Positions 1 through 12,228 of a stretch of DNA of 64,000 bases are shown one piece after another (position 1 is the first letter of the stretch; every line of letters starts with the position of its first letter). Location: NCBI GenBank assembly GCA_905250115.1, contig CAJNOI010000016.1, positions 427,980 through 491,979 on the forward strand. Reading direction: 5' to 3'. The notes under the pieces were generated by a model. That model made no database searches, was not told the origin of the DNA, and saw only the letters and a program-made list of their open reading frames with translations. A program made the translations under genes and the position numbers. The DNA comes from Adineta steineri. Its lineage: Eukaryota; Rotifera; Eurotatoria; Adinetida; Adinetidae.

Positions 1-1404
1 CGAAGTAGGCGTATAGACGATAAATTTAAGATCTAAATAGAAACATAAAGACAAATAGAAGGTAAAATAAAGTAAGATGAAAAAGTAATCTTTTTTTCTA
101 ATAGTCAAAATGGAATAATATACAATGAATACATATCAACTTAAAAAACACTTTTGCCTTTTATGCTATATTAAAAAGCAAGATTTGTCAAATTTAAGAC
201 AAGCAATACTTTCTTTTGACAAAATGTGGCATCAGATTGATGACAGGAGAAATTGGACAAAGTATGACATAAAAAAAAACTAGAAGTCGATGTTAATAAG
301 AGAATGTGCAATGTAATATGAAGAGAAAACGAAGAATCTGTAACAAGACAACTCTCATTCTCTCTCGTTGTCTTTCTCTCTCTCTCCCTCTCTCCCTCAT
401 ATTCTCTTCTTTTCCTATTCACTACAATTTATGGGACGAGAATAGAAAGAGAATACTGTCATTTTTTTTTCACAATCACGTTCTAATTGTACCACTCGTA
501 TTCTTTCGCTCTGGCAAACAACAAGACGAGAAGAGAAAAAGAGATGATGCTGAACAAATGCTATCAACGTTCAATTTCTCTTTTTTTTCTTCTCTTTTCT
601 TAAACATAGTTGTCTGTCCTATTCATCGTCCCTGACGAGATAACGAGAACGCGATGACCATCATCAACTTTACTATCGACGCCACTATGATAGGTCTTCT
701 TTTGTCAGAAGCAAGACACACATCTGTTCAAGAGAAAAATATATTAAAAATGCATAGTTAATGTCTGCACGAGACACAATTGATTTTACAGATGCGCATC
801 GTCCATCTTTTTCTCTTTCTCTTATTACTAGGATTTCCGACGGCATCAATACAAATAGATAATTTTAGTGGACAGAAGAAATAAAAAAAAAAAGTTACTA
901 CAGACAGGAAATAAATTCCCTTTCTCTTTTTTTTCTGCTCGACTACTGACCCCGCCTGATAGGAAGAAATATAGGACTGTCGTGTCATTTGGTCAAGGCG
1001 GTAAGCTTATTGATGAAGTCTAGTGATGAGTATGAGAATGAATCTTCCTTTTTTTTCTTCTCTTCTTTAATAGACGTCATCATCATCAATGGAAAAAAGG
1101 GCATTTCTAATAATAGTAATGTTTACTTCTTTGTCTCTTCGCTCATATAAGATGATCTGAAGAATAAATAAATCTATATATATACTGAAGAAAACTAACA
1201 TCATACGTCAGTAATCATAATCATTAGTCGAAGTTTGATTTCTAATCCGATTATTACGTATGTATATATATATATAAATACGAACAATTTCCAATAAATC
1301 ATATTGAATATCTGTTGATAGAAACATTTGATGATATATTGTTTGATATATGATTCGATTCTTAAGTGATTATGTTCATAAAATAAATGAATAAGATTAC
1401 TAAT
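1..1404. other. Intergenic, AT-rich, no gene seen
   Basis: Pyrimidine- and purine-rich simple sequence, including a TCTCTC run near 360-400 and TA-rich tracts near 1180 and 1260-1280. Short open frames here are low complexity and overlap on both strands. I see no spliced gene. The right end is the downstream region of the channel gene that stops at 1405. Confidence 0.6.
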
Positions 1405-2601
1405 CTATTGTGTATCTTCTCGATATATTTTTAGAAATCCTTTAATTAATTCTTGTAATATGAGACCATTAAAAAGTACACCAAAAAATGTCAACATATA
1501 ACTACAAAATCTTCCAATAGTTGTCAATGTTGAATGTGCATCTGTATGTCCAAAACCAATTGTAAAACTAAAAATATTTACTTTCAATAATTAATTGATT
1601 CATTTTTGTGTAAAAAACAAAAAAACCTGAGTGAAGTTGCCCACCAGAATGCATCAAAATGAGTTTTCATTGTTGTTTGATTAGTTTGATCTTCTTGTTG
1701 TCGTCGTTCAAATGCAAATGTTATCTCACTTAATGAACCTATTATAATAATATTAATAAATACTAATATACAAATAGTTTCGAATCTAAATATGACATAA
1801 AAAAAAAAGTTTTGTTATTCATGAAAAACTAATTAATTTCTACCGTTGAATAAATGTTAGAATAATTAATCTTAATATACGTAAATGTGCAATAACAATG
1901 AATAAACGTAATGTTTTTAATGATAGAATTAAAATATTCAACCGATAATAATTTGTAATTATAATTAAATTTTGACTAGCAATTAATATTATACTTAATA
2001 TAGTAGAAAATAAATCTATAAGAAAATATTTATTTCGAAAAAATTCTTTTTTATAAATTATTTGATAAACAATAATTGTTGTTAAAAAAAATGTACTAAA
2101 TAATTCAATAAAATATGATAATGACCATGTTAGATTTAATGAATTCGTATTTAATGTTTCCATACTTGTTGTTAACATAAATAAAAGACTAATTAGAAAT
2201 AGAATTATATTAATAAAAGAATGATTTTTTTGAAAAAATTTTTTTTCTTGAAAATATTGATAGGTTTCAATTTTATTTATTGCATGATAAATTGTTGGAT
2301 TAGTTAATTGAAAAAATTGACATTCATGCTTCAATAAATCAATAGGAATATTATGTGGACAAAAAATCTTTTTTTCTAATGTATAATATGTTAAAATATA
2401 TGGAAATAATAATGGATTTCGCTCAAAATAATAATCATTGAGTTCATTACGATAATATTTTAATAATAATAATTTATTACCAAGTAATGTTTCAGGATAA
2501 TTAGCAACTATTCTATATGGTATAGAAAATCGTTTGCCTAATAGATTTATTAAAAGAATATTTTCCATAATTTTTAGCAAAATGTTTGGCGCGAAGTTCA
2601 A
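1405..2601 (-). CDS. Kv-like voltage-gated channel with divergent S4, filter and S6
   Basis: Three exons on the minus strand, 2601-1844, 1785-1627 and 1567-1405, join in phase to give 359 aa. Residues about 12-98 form a T1/BTB tetramerisation domain (PETLLGN, then RNPLLFPYILTYY). Six hydrophobic segments follow: S1 about 120-140, S2 155-172, S3 181-198, S4 211-240, then S5, a pore helix and S6. The pore reads FWWATSLSFTIGFGHTD, with the exact Kv spacing WWA-x5-T-[VI]-G-[YF]-G but GFGH instead of GYGD. S4 keeps third-position spacing (K219, R222, R231, R234), but positions 225 and 228 are hydrophobic. The S6 PVP bend is absent and the C-terminal tail is very short. By family it should be a tetrameric plasma-membrane cation channel; selectivity and voltage dependence cannot be assumed. 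A second ATG at residue 12 lies just before T1 and could be the true start. Confidence 0.85.
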
Positions 2602-2844
2602 AACATATGTTTGAGTTTTATTTATGATACAATTTATTTACAAACTAAGAATAGACAAAATTCATTAATCGAAATTCAATGAGTAAAGAAGAAGAAGAAG
2701 ATACAAATAACATTTAAATAAAAAACAAACGAGAAACATATATTTTTAAAGTATTTGACCATGATAAAATGAAAATGAACACCGGAGAAGAAGAAGAAGG
2801 AGTTATTGCTCGATTATCAATGAATAAAATTGATTTTATTTACA

Positions 2845-4290
2845 TTACAGTAGTTCTAATCGATCTTTCTTCGGTAATAATGATTGAAGGCGTGTTCGAT
2901 TGACAATTGTTTTATTTCTTGCTACTAATTTTAATTGTTGTTGTTTAGCAGAAAATGATTGCTGTTCACGAAGAAAATTGTCTATTGAACCGAATTGTAT
3001 AACAACTTCAGTTTGACCTTCATCATCAAGTTCATTTAAATTAATCCATAATAGATTTGTTTTAAGTATATCATCAGAAAATTGTTCACCAAATATTGGT
3101 ACACGATGTTTACGTGGATATGTTGCTGGACGTGCTGGTGGAGGTGGTGGTGATGATGATGATGATGAAGTAATAATGATTTGTTTTGTTGATGATGTAT
3201 GAGGAGTTTTGGTTGAAAGTCCAATTAATGTATGATAATTTGTATTATTACTATTTATCGTTGATGAACGTGATGAACGTAATGATGATGATGATGTATC
3301 CATGGGTGATGATCGTTGTTTGATGAGAGGTGATGATTTCGATTGTACAGGGCGTATGGGAGCTATAAGCGTTGTTATAGGTCGACGTATGGGTGGTGTA
3401 TATTTTTTTATTGTTGCAATAGCGGTAGCAGTAGATGATGACGATGTTTCGATAGGTAATGATGGTTTAAGACGTTTAATTGGACCGGGACGATTTTCTG
3501 TATCACATGACGAAGCAGATCGTTGTATACCTTGGCCTGTTCGTGTTGGAATATTATGACGAGTTGATGTTGAAAGTGAAGTAGTTGTATTTGTATTTGT
3601 ACTTATCGTCGTCGACGATGCTGATGTAGGTGAAATTTGCATTGGTGATGAACTTGTAGCTATAATATATGTAAATAGAAACTAGTAAGAAACCTCCTTT
3701 TTTTAATCGATATTTATACTGACTATTAGACAATGATTGACGTCCTTGTCGTTTGGCTACATTGAGTCGCACGCCCATAGCAGCTTCGAGTGCCTCGAGA
3801 CGAGACTTTAAATTAGGCCCCAATGATTCTAAATATATTCAATAGAATAATAATAATAATCAATCAAGCAAATCAAATCATAGAGATTCTCGTTTTTTTT
3901 TTCTCTCATTTTCTTGCATAAATTTCCTTGAAAATCTACCTGAACGATGTAGTATTGTCATACTCGACATACTATATTTTACATATTGTATCAAAATCAG
4001 ATTACGAAGTTCAATAGAAGAAAAAACAGTAGACACTCTACCATTTTAATTTGTGTATGTGTGTAAAGAAAAGAAACGAAAAATGTAAGTATACTATCAC
4101 AGACAAACATACTATAAATATGGTGCACTAGTCTACTTCATTTTATGATCTTCTTTTATTTCTTTTTCTTTTTTGTCTTTATGTATGGTAATCATCAATG
4201 AAAAGAAAACTTACGTTCACTATGAGCAGTTGTGACAGCGGAAGTTGATGCACGAGACATGGATGATATTGTTGATTGATTTTTGGGCAT
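2845..4290 (-). CDS. Uncharacterised Ser/Thr-rich protein, 341 aa
   Basis: I do not recognise this gene. Three exons, 4290-4215, 3828-3694 and 3659-2845, join in phase (intron phases 1 and 1). The second intron is only 34 bp. The N-terminus is Ser/Thr rich. Exon 2 holds a short helical stretch (SRLEALEAAMGVRLN) followed by a basic segment. The middle is a long disordered-looking Ser/Thr/Pro region with poly-Ser and poly-Pro runs. The last 90 residues look folded, with hydrophobic-acidic then Gln/Lys-rich helical sequence ending DRLELL. There is no signal peptide or membrane segment. It lies co-directional and 243 bp upstream of the channel gene. The long low-complexity middle suggests a scaffold or regulatory protein, but that is only an impression. 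Confidence 0.65.
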
Positions 4291-6949
4291 ATTTATTCGA
4301 ATAAAACGATTTAATTCATATAATTAATGTTAGAAGTGGACGGGTGTAATCTGTACTAAAAATCAACGATTGACTTTAACCTTCTGGTATATGCGTATTT
4401 TACTTCTCATTCGTTTTCATTTCTTTCTATCTATTTCTTTCTCGTTCTCGCTCACTCATCCATCTCATTCCTGCTTGTTCTTCTACATCGTACGTTTTAC
4501 TTATGTTGATGGTTTATATGTAATAAGTGATGAGTGTATTGGATGATGTAGATGGGTTGAGGACAAGGTTTCTTGCTCGATATTCAACCGCAAATATATG
4601 AACGAAGCGAGCTATGAACGAGCGATTAAGTCATGCTTACAAACAAGCAAAAAGACATACAAGCGGGTTGAGAGAAAAAGGGAGAGAGAGAGAGAGAGAG
4701 GGAGAGGCGAACGAGCGGTGAGTAAAGAATAGAGCGGAAAAAGGTGTTTCAACATATACAACTCGTAAAGAATAGTTACGTGGCATATGCTCCCATATTC
4801 ATGAAGGATTAGACGTCGAAAAGAGTGTGCGAGACTCTACTCTTTCTTTTTCTTTAATCTCATTCGAGTATAAATGTAGCACGCTCCCGCTTAATTGGAC
4901 AGACTACTCGTTGTCTGACCAAACACACAAAAGAAAGTCAAAAATATACATTCTAATTTTGTTAAATTAGTAAAAAAATATATCAAAAGAGATGACATTG
5001 AAGATTTACAAACAAAACATTCTTTCAAATGATTTACGTAGTTATTTTTAACGGTAAACTACTCTATATATATATCAATGTTAAACATCAACTACGCATT
5101 TAATGAGTAAATTTACTAATAGATTGTTGTTTTTAGTATTAGTCAGTACAGATATGAATAATATTTACTTTTTACTTTTATGTTGATTTTCATTTTTTGT
5201 TGAGCAATATACATGAAAACATAATATTATTTTTAAGATCAATAAACTGATTGATTTTAGTTTCATATTAAAATTAATCTATTCAATTAATCTTTTATAT
5301 TATGTCATTTTTTATTATATGGTTTTTTTCTTGACATTAATTAATGTTCTTTTCGGTAGAATTAATTAATATATGCGTGTTGTTTTTTTTCATGGCAATA
5401 ATTTATCATAAAAAATATTTTCTTTCGAATATTGAAAATTTATCTTTGTCGTTTGTGAATCAATTTTTATGTCGATGTATTATATTATTGTTGATGATTA
5501 TATAATACAAAAAAAAATTGATTGATAGTAAATGAGAACATAGTTTTTAATTAGACTGTATAGAATATAAATAGTTGAGTAATAATGAAAGTTTTTTAGA
5601 TAAGATTAGTACGTGTTCTAACTATAAGGTTAAAGATAAGATTTGAACTATAAATTAAGCGATTTGATACAATTGATAATTATTCAATGATTTGATACTA
5701 GTACAAAGTCAAAAATAAGAAGTTTTCTATGAAGATAAATGAATAATTTTATGAAAACTAATAGTATTCTTTAAAGTTATAACAATCAAGATTAATGTTT
5801 TCGATCGGACCCCTTTTTTTGACTAATCTTACCGTTTTGTCATTCTCTTCATTTGATTTATTTCGTACTGAAATATTATGGAAGTTTGTTTTTTTTTCAT
5901 TGCCTAAAAGAATTATCGTCTAAATTGATGATGATTTTCTTTTTTGTATAACAAGATCTATAGGATATAACAATTTAAAATATATGTATAAGTGTTAATG
6001 TTTGTAGGAAGTATTTCGTTAACCATATCATTATCATCGTTATACATTAGAATATGTCTAATAACCTTCTTTACAAGGTTTTATTATAGTCCAATCAAAT
6101 TTAATGAAGGACAAAATTATCTTATTAGCTATGGGAATTTCTTATCAATCAAGTTTCATTTATACTATCAATATTTGTTAATTCCATTAATTTGATCAAA
6201 TGTTTTTAGTAATTACATCATTAAAAGTTGATGATATTTGTTATATATATACCTTAATATTTTTAAAAGAAGAGATATAGCAAGAATCTTATAAATTTTA
6301 TCAGATTTATAATGTACATAATTTAATTGTTGACTTGTACGAGAAATATAAGATATAAAAATATTTTTGTTGATATATATATTATAAGACCTTGTGTATG
6401 TCAATACAATAATAGGCAATGCGAACAATCAATATATCAATACATGTTTTGGTAAAATCTGAAGGTTGTTCTATATTTTTTATTATTTATTAAATGATAA
6501 AAATAGGTGATGAATTGAATGTAATCACTATCAATTATACTCTATATTAATCATATCAGTCTGTATGATACAGTAAACATATTCTATGTTGATATCAGTG
6601 GGTGTAATCTGAGAGATCGTATTGTATGTCTATAGAAAGATTACTGAGAATGTTTGTGTCATAATTCGATTTTAATGAGACGACATGAACAGCTTTATTT
6701 GCATGAAGTAAATAGATTCATATTTAACAATAGCAACTGTGTTCAATGAGTTATTTTTTGTCAGAAATAATGAGTAAAATCAAAAATAGTTCTTTTATGA
6801 TACTTCAGACATCAGAAAGATGTGCAAAAACAGTATGAGTATCTTCATAATTAACAGCGTGAGACTTCAATGTTTAAAAGTAGATATTTACAATGTCATG
6901 ATCTCTGCTGGTGCTGAATTCTCAAAGAATGAGATTTTAAAAAACTAGA

Positions 6950-7150
6950 TTTCTTTGAGAAATGATTTTCTTCGCTAAAACAATTTTCTGATCTCATTCG
7001 ATTGTGGAGCACATTATCTGATCTATAAAACCTTATTTTTATTCAAGGTTTTAGTAATTATTGAAGTCATTATAAAACTTGAAACTTTATATGACTGAAT
7101 AAGTTTAGCTTTATTCACGTTTTTATTTTGAAGTATTTTGTTAATCTGCA
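6950..7150 (+). repeat. Dispersed repeat A, copy 1
   Basis: The sequence from the block 'gatctcattcgattgtgg' through 'cttatttttattcaagg' to 'cttgaaactttatatgac' and on to about 7150 matches the reverse complement of 14640-14850. Many substitutions separate the two, so it looks like an old mobile-element copy. No open reading frame or terminal structure is preserved. Confidence 0.6.
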
Positions 7151-7518
7151 TCTATTTGTGTATTTCAAATACGTTTTGTCATATTTATGTGGCTATAAAC
7201 TTCATTCTGATAAATACAATCATATAAGACAATTCTTTTTATTTAAATACGAACTGACATTTATTGAGAAAAAGTGGACTATTGGAGAAGCCGATCGGGA
7301 AATTGTTTCACTCTGAGAAGAAATAGTTCAACCTCACAAAAGCAATACATTAAGAAGAAATAAAAACAGCAAAAAAAAATGATATCTGTTTAATATCTTA
7401 TTCGATACCATACGGATATTTCTTCCAAAGAGAATTGGTACAAACATGAAAATATATGCACTCAATACGATATGGATATTTTCATTCACAGAGAAATCCT
7501 TTTTTCGAGTTTGATGTC

Positions 7519-7592
7519 TCATTATGAGTGGAGATATGAATGAATCATATCGTACTATTAGTAATTCATTTCTACTGAAGATGAACTGATCG
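7519..7592 (+). repeat. Dispersed repeat B, copy 1
   Basis: The block containing 'tatgagtggagatatgaatg' recurs in the same orientation at 14262-14340 and in a more diverged form at 14388-14460. It sits near repeat A at both loci, which suggests both are parts of one degenerate element. Confidence 0.5.
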
Positions 7593-8181
7593 CCAATATG
7601 GTTATTATTATTTCTTTCAAGTTACATGAGTCTATGTTAAACAATCTAATTGTACCAAAATCTCTAGGAAATCCGAACAAGTTCATAGGACCATATTTTC
7701 TTTATGTCGACCAAGGGACCACAAATGCTAAGCAAAAAGTAATGATAGAAAGTGATAATTTACTACGCAAAATTCAATGTTACTTACAAGATCAATTGTA
7801 GTATATACTATCGGTTGAATTACATAATGCGACCATATCATTATTTAATTCTTCTACGTTAGACGAGTTGGTTTCTCCTTTTGGTCTTTTCAATTTTCCA
7901 CTAAGATAGGTTTCTATTTATCATCTCTCTAATGAATCAGTAAAATTCATTCACTTTCAAGCACTAATTGAAATTATATTTCATATGGAGCAGAACGAAG
8001 GGCAAGCCAAAGAGTAAATTCAATCATTAAAGTTATCAATTAAATAATAAGAATGAAATAAATATCATCAATGAAAACATTCATAAGAAAATAAACATAG
8101 CAAATCCTATTGAAATATCACTTGAGAGAAATATATATATGGAATGAATTGAATATCAATTTATATATAACAAATATACAT

Positions 8182-8699
8182 TCAATACTTACTAGCATCG
8201 GCATTAATACAATCATATTTAAGTAGTCGAAAAAATAATAACGATAATAATTTAACTAATGTACCAAATTTATCAAAAATTAGTGAAAACGCACATAATA
8301 CGAACAGTTTTGATTTTATAATTAAACAATCATATGCAGATAGAATGACAGTAAGTAAAATATTGAATTTCAGCATGGAACTTTGTGCAAATTTCAATAA
8401 TTAATACTAACAAACAAAATACATATACTAATATAAATAAAAATACGTTTAGTAATAAAATATCTTATTCTTCATATTTTCAAATAAATAACAATAATAG
8501 ATAATAAATCGATAACGAATAAATTAAATACAATATCATATCTAATAAATACACAAGTATCTAAAGCTAATGAATTTAATACTAAATAAAATGATAATAA
8601 TGAACATATTTTATTAGAGCAGAATATTAAAAAAAAACATTTATCAAGACAAACAGTAATACAATTAATAATAAAAATTCTTATTTTCCAAATAATCAA
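8182..8699 (-). pseudogene. Possible remnant of a multi-pass membrane protein
   Basis: Two hydrophobic open stretches on the minus strand, about 8699-8472 and 8397-8182, are separated by about 75 bp with a plausible acceptor (tttgttag). The second ends at a strong donor (GCTAGTAAGT). Both translate to Ile/Leu/Phe-rich sequence like membrane helices. However, a stop lies directly after the acceptor in the needed frame, and I find no flanking exons. AT-rich DNA readily yields such frames by chance, so this is a weak call. Confidence 0.2.
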
Positions 8700-9681
8700 A
8701 TAAATAACAATACTACAATTGATAGTATTAGTAATACTTTATCTCTGCTTCTAAATCTATGTTTTACACTATTTTAGTAAGTTTGTCCTGTACATGTTTA
8801 TATAAGTTATAAAAATGTTAATTCTAATGTAATTTAATTCTTATTAACAACTTGATAATATCATACCTGATTATTATATTTTTTATATGTATGTGTATTT
8901 TCTCCTTTTATCATACTATGTTTTATAATATTTTCAGGTCTTTATCAGTTTCGACAAGATTATATTCTTGAAAATGACTTTTTAACTAGGCTGAAACATC
9001 GAAAATAATTTTCTCAATAAAGATAAGTGAACCCTAATTTTTTGAAAAATAATAAGAATATTTTGCGCCGTTATCATTTATAATTTTTTATTAAATGTAA
9101 TATATTATTTAATACCTATAAAAATAGAAAAGATTAATAATTGGATAAATAATACTGTTTGAAAGAAGAAAAGTTAAGTTTTATGTTCTATAATAATTTA
9201 TTTTTTAAATAATATAAACTTTATCAATGTATGTTACTAACTTATTCTTTTTTAATCAAAACACCTTTTAATTAGCATATGATTCAATAGCTTATTATTA
9301 GATCTTAACTCTATATTGTATCAAAAAATGTTTCGACATAAAGAAACTATGAAAACACTATCAAAACTGTGAAAATATACATATGTATACAGTTAGAAAC
9401 TGTGTATATATTTGAATAATTTATGAAATATACATCAATAATTATAAATATCCATTTAAATTAATTTATTTGTTATAACTTATTTAAAAAAAGCAATTTC
9501 TAGTGAATTATCGGTTGCTAGTAAATGCAAAATTATTCTATTCATTGAATATTTTGCTGGTATTCAGTAGTTCAATTTTTTTATATGTATTCTTTTTCGT
9601 CATGCATGAGTTGCTTTCACATTCATAACACTTTTCTTTTTCGTCACACATGAGTTACTTTCATAATGATCAATTTAAACA

Positions 9682-9837
9682 ATCGATTGATAGATCAGTA
9701 ATATTTGTTGTTGCAAATCATTAAACATAGGTATCAATGAAAAAGTAATCAAAACTTGTATCGATTGATAGATCAGTAATATTTGTTTTGCAAATCATTA
9801 AACAGAGCTATCAATGAAAAAGTAATCAAAATTTATA
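9682..9837. repeat. Two-copy 78-bp tandem duplication
   Basis: The block starting 'atcgattgatagatcagtaa' at 9682 repeats at 9760 with few changes. Immediately upstream (about 9590-9665) a shorter duplicated motif, 'ctttttcgtca...atgagtt', also occurs twice. No coding content. Confidence 0.8.
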
Positions 9838-10091
9838 TCGATATAAAGCAATATTTTTATAATATTATTTTTTTACGTGTAAAATAATGGTAACACAAAT
9901 AACAAGCATATTCTTTGTTTTTATGGAGGAAAAATAAGACCATTATATTTTAACGATCGCCAAGATCAGTCATTTTTTATTTGCGTTTATTTTTTATCTA
10001 ATTAAAACGTCTTGATTCGTATTGAAAAAGAAAAATAGATATATTTTTATTACCTTCGCTTTCTCTTTTCCTCCTCTGCTTTCTTGGTGAC

Positions 10092-10099
10092 TATATAAG
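10092..10099 (+). promoter_or_regulatory. TATA box of the secreted peptide gene
   Basis: TATATAAG lies 79 bp upstream of the ATG at 10171, in a GC-richer patch than the surrounding AT-rich DNA. The spacing suits a transcription start near 10120-10130 and a short 5' UTR. Confidence 0.55.
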
Positions 10100-10170
10100 A
10101 CTGAGACTTTTCTTGCAAAATTAATACTATCATACAATAGTTATTATTTCATTCACTACAAACAACAACA

Positions 10171-10356
10171 ATGGTCAACAGCAAGATGGTAGCTTACACC
10201 TTGGTTTTATTGGTCTTGTGTGCAACTTTATGCAAGGCCAGCTTCGTCGATGGTGACTTGGATGAAGATGCATCTCTCGATAGCGGCGATCAATTTATGA
10301 AAAGACTTCTCCAAACATATCACGAGAAGCGTATCATTCATTCATTTTATCTGTGA
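10171..10356 (+). CDS. Small secreted peptide precursor, 61 aa
   Basis: This is a single open exon encoding a typical small secretory precursor. Residues 1-24 form a signal peptide with hydrophobic core YTLVLLVLCATLC. An acidic spacer (DGDLDEDASLDSGD) follows, then two Lys-Arg dibasic sites at 44-45 and 53-54 that bracket LLQTYHE. This layout is that of neuropeptide prohormones cleaved by prohormone convertases. There is no amidation glycine before the second site. A TATA box lies 79 bp upstream. The sequence AAGC|GTATCA at the second dibasic site could also be a splice donor, so the C-terminal seven residues may be replaced by another exon. Family unknown; the coding call rests on the signal peptide, promoter and local composition. 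Confidence 0.6.
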   Translation: MVNSKMVAYTLVLLVLCATLCKASFVDGDLDEDASLDSGDQFMKRLLQTYHEKRIIHSFYL

Positions 10357-12228
10357 TCTGTCTTATTTAGTATGCTTTCGCCAAGTACATGAGATTCATT
10401 AAAATATTTGAATAGAATGACAGGATAGTTCATTTGTTATGAATTTTCTTGTCAACTAATACACTTTCATCGCTTTTAGTGTAAATAAGAATATATTCGA
10501 AGAAAGGATTTGTCTGAGTTATTCACTAGTCTCATATTTATCGATTATATATTAGAAATTTAAAGTTTTTTTTGTAATAGTAAATGAATGCTGAATGATG
10601 ACTTCATCATAAATGTACATTAACTACAGATTTAGTGAATACCGAATGATCTTTTCTATTGTTTTCTGCAATGAAAAGGTATTGGAATAGAACATTAATT
10701 ACAATTATTCATTGTCAATATAGACACTAATTTCATCACATGTGTTCGACTTTTTATTAACCGTGTAGATATTTGAACAGAATTATTCTTACAATTATTC
10801 ATTTACGGTATATTCAGTAAGTGTGATGAATCTCAAATTTTAACTATAGAGAAGCATATATATGACTAGAGTCCTGGTTGGAAATATTCATTTTTGGTGT
10901 ACTTACCAGTCAATACGAATCTCAAATTGTTTGTTATAGCATGGCCTATATCCGAATAGAATACTGTTCTGGAATATTCATTTGGAACATATTCATCAAT
11001 AATAGATAAAATCTCAATTCTTCTTGAAAAGTCAGGTAAGAATTGAATAGACTTATCTTTAGAACGATTCATGTAGTATACAATTTTTATTTTAATTATT
11101 ACAGTATCTGTATATTTTGAAATTCTAACAATATATTCAAATAGAATCTTTGTTAGAAAAATTCAATTATTATCCAACGGTCCATCATCTGATTAATCAA
11201 AATTTTGCTTTCCAAAAAAATAAAATAATTGAACAGAATAATCATTTTAGCTGTTCATTTTCTACTAATTTCCTATACATAGAATTATGTCTACCTTTTT
11301 CTTGAGTAGATGAAATTTTTGACTAATATTATGTGTCCTAAAACTATTTGTTTAACTTATACTATGCAATCATATTGCGACTTCAGTCACATTTCGACAA
11401 ACGAGAATGATATTTGAACAGATTATAAGCCTATGAAATATTCATTTTCTATGAGATCCTTAATAATTATTTCAAATGAAACTATTTTCTCGTAGAGTTA
11501 AACGTATCTGAATCTGCTCATAACTGCAATATTCATTTTTCAAAAGACACTTCATCATTTTTGAAACGAAACTATTTTCCCGAAGAGTTGAACGTATCTG
11601 AATCTGTTTAGTCCTACAAGATTCATATCCTGTGTGCTTATAGCTTGCAACATTCATTGTATTAATTTCTATTGCTGTAATCAAAATATTTCTATCTAGC
11701 TAGTGTACTACAATTCATCTATCGAACCATTCCTAATTAGATATACAATGACAAATGTTGCGTCGAACTCGTTAACATATTTTAATAAATCTCTTGTTTG
11801 CTCAATTTATATTACATGTGAGAATAAGTCATATACTTTGATACAAATAACAATTTATATGTTCTTCAACATATTAGTATATATCTTTTCTACGCAATAT
11901 TCATTATCGTTCATTCTTCGATCAAATAGTCTCTTAAGAATATCAATTCTACTTCAACAAAATAACTGAATCATAGCTTGGTATGGAACATTCATAATCA
12001 CTATCTCTTAGCTATCTAGTGCCATAGAAATATGTCTTTAAACTAATGAAAATACTTGAACTTAATCTTGTTAAAACTTATTCATTGTCCATTGACTTGT
12101 TAATCTTTAAACATAACGTAAATCTTACATTTGGTTGAATAACGTATGTGAATATAATGTTTGTTAGATTTATTCATCTGTGGTTTATTTTCAAGATGCG
12201 GTAATGTAAGATACAAACCTCATTTTAA
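10357..12228. repeat. Loosely periodic, decayed repeat tract
   Basis: Downstream of the peptide gene, motifs of the form TTGAA-AGAAT...TATTCAT recur about every 90-110 bp (for example near 10411, 10683, 10769, 11141, 11412 and 12056). They resemble the core of the clean 92-bp array that follows and look like an older, degraded part of the same array. The open frames here carry internal repeats and are not convincing genes. Confidence 0.45.

Larger units (their letters stand above)
4291..10091. other. Long gene-poor AT-rich region with dispersed repeats
   Basis: About 5.8 kb with no convincing spliced gene. From 4430 to 4900 the sequence is richer in G and C, with a GA-dinucleotide run at 4680-4702, and probably includes the upstream region of the 4290 gene. 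The rest is AT-rich with scattered stop codons. It contains a dispersed element (6950-7150), a second repeat motif (7519-7592), weak hydrophobic frames at 8182-8699 and a 78-bp tandem duplication (9682-9837). Confidence 0.55.

Noticed and set aside
306-635. Open frames on both strands in the left 1 kb
   Set aside because: They are translations of TCTC/GAGA-rich simple sequence, overlap on opposite strands and show no signal peptide, domain or splice structure.
10866-11969. Short open frames in the decayed repeat tract
   Set aside because: Their internal amino-acid repeats follow the DNA periodicity, and no start, splice or promoter context supports them.
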